From Cyanophora paradoxa (lineage: Eukaryota > Glaucocystophyceae > Cyanophorales > Cyanophoraceae), in the NCBI GenBank assembly GCA_004431415.1, contig QPMI01000457.1, positions 1-64,000 of the forward strand: 64,000 bases of DNA, given 5' to 3'. Each line of letters opens with the position of its first letter. Positions within the stretch are counted from its first letter, which is position 1. Both the position numbers and the translations under genes were made by a program. Under the pieces are notes generated by a model. The model ran no database searches. It was not told the DNA's origin and saw only the letters and a program-made list of their open reading frames with translations. Of this stretch, positions 54,608 to 64,000 are shown in pieces.

Positions 54608-57600
54608 CTACCCCCCCGCCCCGCCGACGCTGCTGCTCTCGCTCGCACCGTCGTCGTCGTACGGGTCGCCCCCCTCGCCGCTGGCGCTAGCGCTGCTCCC
54701 GTCTGGCTCGCGCTGGCGCTCCCGCCGGCCCCGGCGGCCGCGGCCAGACCGCGGGGAGGAGGAGGCGGTGGCGGAGGAAGAGGAGCGGGGAGAGGAGGAG
54801 GAGGAGCCGGAGGCGGAGGAGCCGGACGAGGGCCGCGGGGGCGGGGCGGGGGCCCCGGCGGGCGGGAGGTCCCACCCGGCCTGCTCGTCCTCCTCGAGGA
54901 ACGAGAGTGCGTCCTCCCCGCTTCCCCCGGACGAGCTCCCCTCGGATTCTGACTCCGGGCCCGGCGGCCCCGCCCCCGCCCCCGCCGCCTCCGGGGGCAA
55001 GCCCCCCTCGCCTTGGCCCGGCGCCCCGCCCCCGCCCCCGAGCCGCTGCACCTGCGCCGCCGCCACCGCCAGCAGCCGCTGCGCGCCCGGGATTCGTCGG
55101 GGGAAGGAGGCGGGATGAAGGGGGCTTGAAGGCGGGGGGGCGCGCGCACCGATCCGACGCGGCGGAAGGTGCGCCCGCTGCCCCTCATGCGCGCGTCCCG
55201 CTGCGGGGGGTACCGAGGTCGGGGGCGGGCCCGCGGGTACCGGTGGGAGGAGGGGCGGGGCCGGGGGCAGACCTCGCGGTCGCGGAGCTCGGCGCGGGCG
55301 CGGGCGGCGGCGGCGGCGGCCTCGTCGCGGCGGCGGCGCTCCGCCTCGCCGCGGGCCGCCCCCGCGAGCCGTGCCAGCGACGCGCGCGCCGCCTCCCGCG
55401 CGGGGTGCGCCAGGCTCCGCGCCACCGACGGGTGCTCCTGCGCCCGCAGAAGATGAGGGAGAGCGGGGGGTGAAGGGATGGAGGGCGGGGCGCACGGCGC
55501 AGAGGCGGGCGACGGCGAAGAGGTCGTGGGCGGCGCGGCGGAGGCCGCGCGAGGCCCCCGCCCCCGCCAGCGCGCCCAGCAGCCCCAGCCTCTGCCCACA
55601 GACGCGTCAGAGGAAGAGGGGAGGATGGAGGGGGCGGGGCGGGGCGGGGCGCGCCGTGAGGGAGGCCCCCGGGGGACGCAGGCGTCGTCGAGCAGCGCCT
55701 CGAAGCGGCGCGCCGCGCGCTGCACGCGGGGCGCCTCGCCGGCCCCGGCGCCCCGAACCAGACGGCCGTCGAGAGGGCGCCACGCAGCTCGGCCCCGCTC
55801 ACGCGCGCCTCCTCCCCGGCACCTTCCCCGCTCCCGTCCCCGCCCAGCAGGGCCACGCAGTGGCGGAGGGCGTCGGCGAGGGCGTAGGCCGCGCGCCCCA
55901 GCGGCCCCGCGCGCCCCCGCGCCCAGTCCACGCCGCTCGCATCCCGCCGCGCTGGGCCTCCTGCCCCCGTGGCTCCTCCGAGTCCGCGGGCCGGGGCGGC
56001 GGGGTTGGCGCCTCGCTTTGGGCGCGGGGCGGCGTGGCGGGGCGCTCGTCGTCTGACGGGCCGCCGGGGGGCACGAGGGGCGGGCGGGGCCCGGCGGGGA
56101 GGCGCGCGTAGGCCTTGGGGCCGCCGGGCGCCGCGGGGGCCGCCAGGAACCACGCGAGGGCGTCCGGCACCGGCGCGGCCGGCTCCTCCGGCGGCGGCGG
56201 CGCCTCGCCCGAGTCGAGGAAGGGCCGCAGGAGCGTCGGGCCGCGCCGCAGAGCCGACGCGGGGCGCGCCGCCGCCGCCGACGAGGGGCGCGAGGCGGCA
56301 GCAGAGGCCGGGCGGGAAGCCGCGGAGGCGGGGCGGGATGCGGCCGACGCGGGACGGGAGGCGGCCGACGCGGGGCGCGCGGCGGCGGCTGAGGTGGGAC
56401 GGGAGGCGGCGGCCGAGGTGGGGCGGGAGGCGGGGTGTGAGGCGGCCGAAGCGGGGCGGGCGAGGGCGGCAGGGGAGGCTACGATGGAGAGGTCGAGGGC
56501 GGAGGCGGCGCTCGGGGCCGCGCGGGGCCCCGCCCCAGGTGGAGGAGGCGGCAAGCGAGCCCTCGAGGGCGGAGGGGGGTACGGGCTGGCGCCCGGGCGG
56601 GGGAGGGAGCGCGCCGAGGCGGCGCTCGCGGGCCGCCGGGGTGCGCTGGCGGCCGGCGCTGGGGCGGCGGGTGCCTCCGGGGCGGGCTCGGGTGGGGCGG
56701 GGGACTCGCGATCGAGGGAGGGCGCACCGGGCCGGGCGGAGGAGGGGCGCCGGGAGGGCAAGTAGGAGAAGGAGGCGGACTGGGGCATGGTCCGGGCGCG
56801 GGGCAGGCCGGAGGGGTACATGGCCCCTCGCTGCCGGCGCGGGCGCCGAGGGCCGAACCGGCGGTTGCGGCCGGGGGGGCGGGGCGGAGGCGGGCCGGGG
56901 AGGGGCCCGAGGGGGAGGGGGGTACGGGGCGCCGGAGGTCGTCGGGCCCCACGGCGAGGAGGGCGGTGGAGCGGGCGGCGGGCCCGAGGGCGAGGGCGGC
57001 GGCGGCGGCGGCGGCCTCGGCGCTGGCGCGGCGGGCGAGGCAGGCGAGCACGCCGAGGGCCGGGCCCGAGCGCGGCGCTCGCGCCGCCTCGTCGGCCACT
57101 GCGGCCGCCGCGGCGCGGGCGGCGGCGAGGGCGGCGGCGGCGCGGGGCGGCGGGGCGCCCCGCAGCGCCGCCGCCGCCCCCGCCGCCTCCAGCGCCTCCG
57201 CGAAGGCCCCGCCGCCGAGCCGCGGCCCGCGCCGGGGCGACCTGCTGCGCCTTCTGCCGCACGGTCGGGGCGCCCGGCGGGGCCGAGGAGGGCCGCGTGA
57301 CGCGCCGGGCCGCCGGGGCGGCCGGGGCCGCGGGGGCGGCGGCGAGGTCCGGCGGGGGGAGCGCCCCGGCGGAGGGCACGTTCACGAGCAGCCGCTGCGG
57401 GGCCGGCGTGGGGGCCGCGGCCGGCGCATCCGGGCGGAGGGGCGCCGACGCCGGGCGGGCCGCGCGCGGGGCGGGCGGAGGGGGGACGGGGGGACGGCGG
57501 GGTACGCGACGGGGGCGGCCCAGCGGGCGGAGAGGGGCGCGGCGCCGTCGGGGAGGGGGCGGCCGCGGGGGCGAACGAGAGAGCGGCCGGGGCCGGGGCG

Positions 57601-60600
57601 GGCGGGGCGGGGGCGGACGAGGAGGAGGCGTAGGAGAGGAAGGACTCGAGGGACTCGGGGGGAGGCGGGGCGGCGCGCCCCGCGTGCGCCCAGGCCGGCG
57701 GCAGCGCCGGCTTCCCGGAGGAAGCCGCCGCCGCGGCGAGGGGCGGAGCGGACCACGCGGGCGCCGACGCCGAAGAAGCCGGAGGCTCCGGGGCAGCGAG
57801 AGGGGCCAGGAAAGGGTTCACAGCAGGCGCCGCGGAGGCAGGCGGAGCGGGGACGGCGGGCGGGGCGGCCGCAGGGGCCGCGGGCTGCAGCGCCGGGGCG
57901 GGACGGGGCCGGACGCGGGGTCGGGAGAGGGGGCAGGTGGAGCGGGGTACGTGGGGGCCGCCGCGGGAGGCGGAGGAGGTCCCCGAGGCGGACGGGCGCC
58001 CCGAGTCGGGGCGCTCGCGCGGGGAGAGCAGGGAGAGGGGCGGCACGTCCGGCGGGGCCGGCGCGGCGCCGTGCCCCTCGGGGCGCATGGCGAGGATGCC
58101 GCCGACGGGGCCGGCGGCGCCGTGCGCGGAGGCGGGGAGGGAGACGGGGGCGAGTTGGGGGAGGAGACCTGCCAGCGGGCGAGGGCCCCCGACCGGGGCG
58201 TCCCCACCGCCGACATGCCCCGCTGCCCCGCCCCCGCCGGCTGTGCGGCCGCCGGCGGGGCCGGCGGGGCGGCTGCGGCGGCGCCGGGGCGGCGGCGGCG
58301 GCGGAGAGGATGGCAGCGATGCTCGACTGGACGCGGGACCAGTCCTCGTCGGGGGCCCCGCCCCCGCCGCCGCCGCCGCCTTTGGGGCCGCCCCGCCCCG
58401 CGAGCCCGCCCCCGCCCGCTGCGCCGCCGGCGCTGGCGCCGGCCCCGACGGCAAGCGGGCCTTGCCCGAGGCACCCCGGGGGGCCTCCTTCGGCTCCTTC
58501 GTCGACCCCGCCTCTCCGGCGGGCGGCGCGCCCCGCCGGAGGTCGGAGGCCGAGGCCGCCGGCCGGGCCGCCGCCGGCGCCGGCGCCGGGTCGGGCGACC
58601 GCCGGCCGCGCCACTGGGGCGACTTCGGCTCCTCGGCCGGCACGCGGGGCGTCTTGGCCTCTTCCCCCCTCGCGCGGGGCGTCTTGGGCTCGTCGCCCTT
58701 GGCGCGCGGCGTCTTGGCCTCGCCCTTGGCGGCGCGGGGCGTCTTGGGCTCCTCCCCGCGGGCCCGCGGCGTCTTGGCCTCCGCCCCTTTGCCGCCCGCG
58801 GCGTCCTGGGGTCCTCCCCCCTGGCGCGGGGCGTCCGCGGCGTCTTGGGCGCGTCCCCCTCCGTCCTGCGGCGCGCCCGGGCCGTGGCCGAGCCGTCCCC
58901 GCCGGGAGAGCGCGCCGAGAGGCTCCCCTGGCGGTCGAGCGGCCGCTGCGGCCCGTCTGCGACCCGTCCTCGCTGTCCCCTCGCGGCGCCCTGCGCGCCG
59001 CGCGTCAGCCGCGGCTCGGCCCCAGCGTTCGGACGCGCCGCTCCCTGGGGTCGAGCCCGCGGGCCATCGCCTGCACCGCCTCCAGCAGCTCCGCCGCGTC
59101 GGAGGCGGTCGCCGCCCTCGCCCCCGCCGGAGCCGCCCCGGCGCCCTTGGCAACCGCCGCGAGGCTGAAGCTCAGCGTCCGCGGCGCCCTCTTCGCCGGC
59201 CGCGGGAGCTCCGGCCCCGCCCCGGCCCCGGCCCCGGCCCCTCGCCCTCCGCGCGGGGCGTCACGGCCTGCCACCGCCCCCGCCGCGCCTCCGCCTCCGC
59301 CTCGCCCCGCGGGCCGTCCGCCGGTCCCGCGCGCCCCGGCGAAGCCCGGCCCCCGCCCGCCCCCGCCTCGTCCTCCGTTACGGTCTCCTCCTCCTCCTCC
59401 GCCTCCGACGCCTCTGCCGCCGCCTGCGCCGGGGGCGCCGGGGAGGAGAGTGCGAGGCACGCCGTGCTCGACACCCCGGCCTCGTCGAACTGGGGGGTAC
59501 TTCAGCCTCAGAGCCGGGGCAGCGAGGGCGGGAGGGCGGCGCGCGCCTCGAATCCCGCGTCGGAGGCCTCCAGGCCGCCCGGCGGCTCGCCCTCACCCTC
59601 GCCGTCCAGTGTGCCCTCGTCGTCTCCGTTGACAGCCGCGCCGGCCGCCTTCGCGTCTGCGGCCGACGCGTGAGCCGCCGCTCAGGACGGGGACGAGAGC
59701 GGCCCGCACAGAGGCGCGAGACGGCGTCCGCGCCGGGGGCCTCTCCCGCCGGGAGCCTGCCGGGCCGGTCAGAGGAGGCGTGTGTGCGAGGCGCGCGCCC
59801 GGAGGAGGACGCACGAGCCGGCGGCGCGCTCGGCGAGGAGGGCGGCGCGCAGGGCGGAGACGAAGCGCCAGCCGCCGAGCAGCCGCCCGTACCACCGGCT
59901 CCGCCCCCTGCCCCGCCGCCCCCTCAGGCCCCCGGGGCGGTGCAGGTGCGAGGAGGGTACCAGTTCGGGGAGCTGAAGCGGAGGCTCCCGGTGAGGGGTA
60001 CGCGGGGCACCCCCTTCCTCCGCTTAGAGGCGAACTTGTGGTTCACCTGAATGGAGGGTTACGGGGGTGAAGGGGGGGGGAGGGGGGGGGTACGTTGACG
60101 CGCCTTCTCGGAGACGCGCACGCGGCCGTCGTCTGATTCGTGGAGCGTCCAGCGGCGGCCCGTCCAGTACAGCGCGCAGCCGGGGAAGACCGCTGCGCCG
60201 AAAACGTCGGGCGGGGGGGGGAGGAAGGGAGTGGGCCAAAGGGGGAATCAGGGGGTACGCGGGAGGGCACCGTCAACGGCTTTGAGGATGACGCAGCCGC
60301 GCTCGCCGTCCCAGGTTCGAATCCCGGCGTACAGGCAGTCGAAGAAGTCCCGGTACTCTGAAGGGGGGGAAGGGGGGGGGAGGGGGGGGGGGCTAAGTGG
60401 AGGGGACGGTGACGTGGGCAGGCGGCGGGGCGGGCTGCAAGCAACCGTCCAGGTCGATGCGCTCCTGCGGGGGCGGGGCGTGAGACAGCGCGGGGGAGCG
60501 CGGCGGGCGGCGGGCGCACGGTCCACATGTCTGCGAGCTGCAGCAGCGAGTCCTGGAGGGGGGCGCCTCAGCGCCGGCCTCGAGGGGCGGGGGCGGCCGG

Positions 60601-61250
60601 CAGACCCGGAACTGGTAGCGGTCCATGGTGCTGCGGCCCCCCGCGTCCTTGTGCCAGTCCGCCTGCGGAGGGCGTGAGATGGGGCGGCCGCGGCGCGCGG
60701 GGCGGCGGGCAGGGCGCGCGGCGGCGAGGTCCTCGGCCCTCTGCGCGTGCGCCGCCCAGTCCTCCGCGGCGTCGTGCAGCGCCCGGTAAAGGACGCGGTT
60801 CAGCTGGAGGCAGTCGGCCTGTGCACGCGCACTCTCTCGTTCAGCGAATTCGAACCGGCCGGCGCAGCGAGCGCGCGGGCGTGCCTGGCGAAGCCTCCCG
60901 TCTTTGCTGCAGAGCCTCCAAAGCTGCGCTGTGATTCAGGGAACGAGTACGCGCGGGGCGCGGCGAGCAGGACGTCGGGCCTGGTTAAGAATTGACACAA
61001 CGACGGGATCGAACTTGATCGCCTCGCGCTGCAGAAGAACGCGGTCCTCCACCTCTAGCTTTCCCACGGGCGCCTCAAGCTTTCCTTCCGGCACGACTTC
61101 CGGCAGGGTCGGTCTGCGAGCTCTGGCTGCATGCGATGCCGCGTCAGCAGTTGTGATGCTCATGGACGCAGAACGCTGCAGCTTTGGCTGCGCAGCTGGC
61201 GCCGGCACTGCTGCCGGCGGGCCGCCCCTGCGCGGCAGGGTCCTGAACAT
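54608..61250 (-). CDS. Very large Pro/Ala-rich multi-exon protein, possibly two genes
   Basis: Function not recognised. Start ATG 61250 (MFRTLPRRGGPPAAVPAP), then VVPEGKLEAPVGKLEVEDRV and IKFDPVVVSILNQ. Short, folded-looking exons follow: DCLQLNRVLYRALHDAAEDW, DWHKDAGGRSTMDRYQFRV, EYRDFFDCLYAGIRTWDGER, VFPGCALYWTGRRWTLHESD and YGRLLGGWRFVSALRAALLA. An in-frame TGA at 59769-59771 could end a separate gene, but a gtgcgtcc donor and ctgaccggcccggcag acceptor around it favour splicing onward. The middle is disordered and repeat-rich, with a 10-residue KTPRA repeat (58,640-58,800) and RPASAAS repeats (56,270-56,480), plus folded pieces such as KRAPRTLSFSLAAVAK and YALADALRHCVALLGG. It ends with Ser/Glu-rich FLEEDEQAGWDLPPAG and SSVGGAGG, TAG at 54608-54610. 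Mid-region exon frames are uncertain. Confidence 0.5.
56270..56480 (-). repeat. Tandem RPASAAS/RPTSAAA coding repeat
   Basis: Roughly 21-bp units encoding RPASAAS, RPTSAAA and RPSSAAA about ten times in succession in the minus sense, inside the large Pro/Ala-rich gene. Confidence 0.75.
58640..58800 (-). repeat. 30-bp tandem coding repeat (KTPRA decapeptide)
   Basis: The string gtcttgg recurs at 58651, 58681, 58711, 58741 and 58771, an exact 30-bp period. In the minus sense it encodes PKTPRAKGDE / AKTPRARGEE-like decapeptides, each with a TPR/K site of the kind recognised by proline-directed kinases. Confidence 0.85.
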
Positions 61251-62057
61251 TCTTTAAATTTGGCTCGGTGCCTGCAAGACTGCAGCTGAGCTATCTGTGC
61301 ATATCCGCCATGATTAAGCTAACGCCGTGCCCACGGGCCGGCTCGGCGTCGCAAGCCCGGGCCGGGGCTCGCTATGGGCCTAAGGCCAAACTTGAACTCA
61401 AATTTGATCCCCGTACGTATACGTATACGTATGCGTAGGAGCCCCGGGCCCCGGCCCGTCGAGGAAAGAGGGCACCCCAGACACTGTAACTGAGAACATA
61501 CCATAATGGGACACCACCGAGTTGAGCGAACTCTCAGTCCATCACTGCGCATGCCATTTATTACTGTACTGAACTGTCTGAACACGGACAACGCCCGAGC
61601 GGCCAACACTCATCAAACTCGCACGTTTTCTGAACCTACCATCTACAACTACGAGTCTAATAGTAGATTTGCTGGAGCTGCACGATAGTCCGGCAACAAG
61701 TTTAAACTCTGCAACATGCGCGAAGCATGCATGAATCGGCTAAGATTATACGAGACTGACGAAAGTATTCTGTAGAAACTGCTTACTACTCTAATGTACT
61801 GCTGTGCTAAACTGGTCCTTTACATCGCCAGAGAAGAAGGGCGCGGGCGCCTCTTCTCTGAAACCAACGAAGTGCCGAAAACCCCGACAATAACGCCCAA
61901 GCGAAACAGCCAAAGCGAAGAGAACACTGATGAGAAAAACCATACGAAGAAAACGATGGCTTTTGGAAGGAGGCTCAGAGCGCGGACGCGCCGGCGCCCG
62001 TGCCTCCGGCGCAGCGCGGAGCTGGGGCCCCTCCGCCCCGAGCCCCGCGCCCTCCAT
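61251..62057. other. Intergenic region between two minus-strand genes
   Basis: AT-richer sequence including cgtacgtatacgtatacgta near 61412, a run of overlapping palindromic tacgta/gtatac. It should contain the promoter of the large gene on its left and the 3' end of the membrane-protein gene on its right. No coding exon supported. Confidence 0.4.
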
Positions 62058-62771
62058 TCACGCGGCCGCGCCGGCGGGCCGCATCTCGTGCGGGTGCATC
62101 TCGCTGGAGTGCTCCAGGATCTGGGGCAGGCGGCTCGCCACCGCCGGCTTCTCCTCGGCCGCCGCCCGAGGCGGCGACACCCGGCCGAACGACGACGCCG
62201 CGAACTTGCCGACCGGGGTGCTGTGCACGCAGTCGGCGAGCTTGCCGAGCTGGAGCCGCTGCTGCAGCTTCTCCGCCAGCCGGGACGCCGCCGGGGACGA
62301 CTTGTAGAAGTAGAAGATAACGCCGAGAGCGAACGTGCACGAGATAACGGGAAGACCGATGCACAGAGCCGCGCCGATCAAGATAGGGGCCGCGCACGCC
62401 GCTGCGACCGTCACGCAGATGAAGATCAGTAAGTTGAGGCCTGGGGCGGCGTGAGCGCTCAGCGCCGAGAAGCGAGCGGCGGCGTACCGAGCAAGCCGAT
62501 GCCCAGCGCCGAGAAAACAGTTGTCCAGAAAGCGAACAAGACGCTGGCGACAACGATGAGGCAAATCGCAACCAGCACCAGGACCTCGAGAAGGCCTGTT
62601 TCAGCGTTAGCAGCCCGTACGTGTAAATCAAAAAGGAAGGTCTAGAAACACTAGGTGTAGAGAGAGAAGGGGAGCCTCATTCGCCACGAGAGGAGAAGCG
62701 GCAAACGGTGTGGATGTGAACGGAAAAACCCGCCGCTCACGGCCCGAAGCTCGTTGAGCGACGGAAAGCAT
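62058..62771 (-). CDS. 173-aa integral membrane protein, unknown function
   Basis: Three exons traced: 62741-62771 (MLSVAQRASG plus one base), 62488-62595 and 62058-62440, all in phase, GT-AG. The spliced protein has a first hydrophobic helix EVLVLVAICLIVVASVLFAF, then WTTVFSALGIGLLG running into NLLIFICVTVAAACAAPILI and GAALCIGLPVISCTFALGVI, giving three or four membrane helices in the first 100 residues. The soluble tail (SRLAEKLQQRLQLGKLADC, HSTPVGKFAASSFGRVSPPR) is basic and then ends HPHEMRPAGAAA. No signal peptide cleavage motif or known family is evident. Read without splicing, the middle frame would start at 62564, which is probably wrong. Divergent from ribosomal gene eL33. Confidence 0.68.
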
Positions 62772-63307
62772 CTATAGGATGTACATGAACGGAATGCGAA
62801 AGTGCCGCAGACAGTGTACCGGAGGGCTAGAATCGAGAATCTAGGGGAGAAGCCCCGGTCTGCCCGGCCCGGCGTTCAAGAGGCGTCCGGCAGTCGAACC
62901 TGCTGTGAAGAAGGGACCAAGCCGAGTGTAGATGGCCTTGCCGCAGACGCCCGCCTTCTTGGCCGGAGCCGGAATTTCTATGTGGCTGTGCGTGCGTTAG
63001 CATCCGCGAGGGGGCGCATTCTTCCGCGAAAGAAGCAGGTAGAGGGGCGTAGAGGGACGTTAAAGCTACAGGAGAGCCGGCGCGCCGGCCCGTTCCGCTT
63101 GACCGCTAAACGGTGGGAGAGCGGGCCCACCTGAGTCGGGTCTGCACATCACTCATGAGGTCTGTGAGCGGCTTGGCGTTCATCGCCTTCATCTGGGCGG
63201 GCCTCGAAGCGCGGGAGCGATAACTGGGGTACTGCGGCGGGTGAGGGGGGCGAAAAGGGGGGGCCGAGCGGCGAAGGGGTAGTAGTGTGCAGCGCGGGAT
63301 CGCAGAA
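62772..63307. promoter_or_regulatory. Divergent intergenic region upstream of eL33
   Basis: 536 bp between two outward-facing start codons. A 110-codon open frame (62802-63134, plus) has no splice or composition support and is left out. Presumed promoters and 5' UTRs. Confidence 0.35.
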
Positions 63308-63909
63308 ATGACGCGGTGCGCCCGCCCCCGGCCACGCACCGCGCCGCTGAGCACGCCGGCAGGCTTTACATCAAGGGTGCCATCCTCGGCTACAAGAGGT
63401 GCGCTCCCAATCGCTTGATCGCCAGTGCTGGCCATATGGGTCCAGCCGCTGGCCGTGATGGCGGCCTTACGCCTCTGGATGCAGGAGCATGGCCAACCAG
63501 TACAACCACACCTCGCTCGTGAAGATCGAGGGCGTGCACTCGCGCAACGAGGTCGACTTCTACCTCGGCAAGCGCCTGGCGTACGTTTACAAGGCCAAGA
63601 AGGCCCGCAACGGCTCCCAGTTCCGTGTGATCTACGGCAAGGTCCGCGCGGCAGCCCTGCTAGCTCGGGAGGCGGCTGCAGCTAGCTGCGGATCTGGGGC
63701 TGCGGTCGGGCGGGGGCTGCAGGACGCGAGTGCTTAAAGCGCTTCGTACTTTTCTCCTATGCATCCGATTGCCGACCTCCTTCGCCCGCGTGCAGGTCAC
63801 CCGCCCCCACGGCAACAACGGCATCGTCCGCGCCAAGTTCCGGAAGAACCTGCCGCCCAAGTCGCTCGGCGCGACCCTCCGCGTCATGCTTTTCCCCAGC
63901 CGCGTGTAA
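63308..63909 (+). CDS. RPL35A: 60S ribosomal protein eL33 (L35a), four exons
   Basis: Component of the large cytosolic ribosomal subunit. Exons traced: 63308-63315 (ATGACGCG), 63363-63398, 63485-63641, 63796-63909, giving 104 aa, the normal size. Spliced protein: [15 protein letters not shown], then [52 protein letters not shown], and [20 protein letters not shown] with [10 protein letters not shown] at the end. All family landmarks ([40 protein letters not shown]) are there. Donors are gtgcgc, gtgcgc and gtccgc; acceptors end ctgagcacgccggcag, ggatgcag and gcgtgcag. An ATG inside exon 3 (MANQYNHT) would give a truncated protein missing the N-terminal strand. Confidence 0.97.
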
Positions 63910-64000
63910 GGTCAAAGCCCGCGCGACCGTACGCTAGCCCGCTAGGGCCCCGGATGTAAGCTGTCCAAACACGCTGCCCTTTTCGACGCCGGCGGCCGCT

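Noticed and set aside
55185-59153. 1322-codon open frame on the minus strand as one continuous protein
   Set aside because: It passes through several evident introns and shifts relative to repeat-bearing and folded segments in other frames; long open frames are expected by chance at this GC content.
56787-59673. Long plus-strand open frames (up to 888 codons) opposite the large gene
   Set aside because: Composition is Arg/Gly/Ala of the type produced by the antisense of Pro/Ala/Arg-coding GC-rich DNA; no domain or splice support.
60296-60330. tRNA-like T-arm string ggttcgaatccc
   Set aside because: No cloverleaf can be completed upstream and the bases lie in a coding exon (YAGIRTWDGERG) of the large minus-strand gene.
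62058-62564. Membrane protein read as a single exon from ATG 62564
   Set aside because: The spliced version extends the hydrophobic helices in phase with three clean exons; the unspliced N terminus is Arg/His-rich and unlike a membrane helix.
62802-63134. 110-codon plus-strand open frame upstream of eL33
   Set aside because: No similarity, no codon or splice support, and it lies in the divergent promoter region.
1-64000. CRISPR arrays, insertion sequences, operons with ribosome binding sites
   Set aside because: None seen. Genes have introns, no Shine-Dalgarno spacing and no direct-repeat arrays with spacers; this is eukaryotic nuclear DNA.

Overview
The window is nuclear DNA of a GC-rich, intron-dense, compact eukaryote. 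Protein genes are split by short GT-AG introns (mostly about 45-100 nt), and many acceptors carry a CTGAC/CTCAC/CTGAG motif just before the terminal CAG. The contents fit an alga: a plastid CRTISO-like carotenoid-type oxidoreductase with a long N-terminal extension and a presequence-bearing HEAT-repeat protein sit among general eukaryotic genes (eIF1, ribosomal protein eL33, V-ATPase subunit E, EDEM, TBC1D23, a Rubicon-type RUN protein, a TOPORS-type RING ligase). The species cannot be fixed from the sequence; a high-GC secondary alga such as a pelagophyte or haptophyte is my guess.

Layout, left to right (strand in brackets): Lys/Ala/Glu-rich coiled-coil protein, cut by the left edge [-]; a second coiled-coil protein [+]; organellar thioredoxin [-]; eIF1 [+]; full-length ABCC transporter [-]; 95-aa unknown [+]; 48-aa unknown [-]; sphingolipid delta-4 desaturase [+]; CRTISO-like oxidoreductase [-]; coiled-coil protein [+]; V-ATPase E [-]; BRCT protein [+]; TBC1D23 homologue [-]; WD40 protein with a DPF-rich tail [+]; RUN-Rubicon protein [-]; HEAT protein [+]; F-box/LRR-like protein [-]; TOPORS-like RING ligase [-]; Josephin deubiquitinase [+]; histone deacetylase [-]; EDEM-like GH47 protein [-]; response-regulator protein [+]; very large Pro/Ala-rich protein [-]; 173-aa membrane protein [-]; eL33 [+].

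The most striking global property is strand alternation: the first 17 genes alternate strictly, and 21 of 24 neighbouring pairs are on opposite strands, so genes come as divergent pairs (start codons 30-540 bp apart in most) and convergent pairs. From 39.6 to 50.6 kb, several neighbours concern ubiquitin or protein quality control (F-box, RING E3, Josephin DUB, EDEM).

Gene structure is unusual in several ways that read-through translation hides: first coding exons of only 7-8 nt in three genes, a 9-nt microexon that completes the catalytic DVHHG of the deacetylase, two GC-AG introns that interrupt a Walker A loop and the catalytic His-Trp of the Josephin enzyme, a recurrent GTACCCC donor, and a tandem 137-bp exon-intron duplication in the F-box gene. 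Exact exon boundaries are given where I could trace them; elsewhere the span runs from the first to the last coding exon I recognise.
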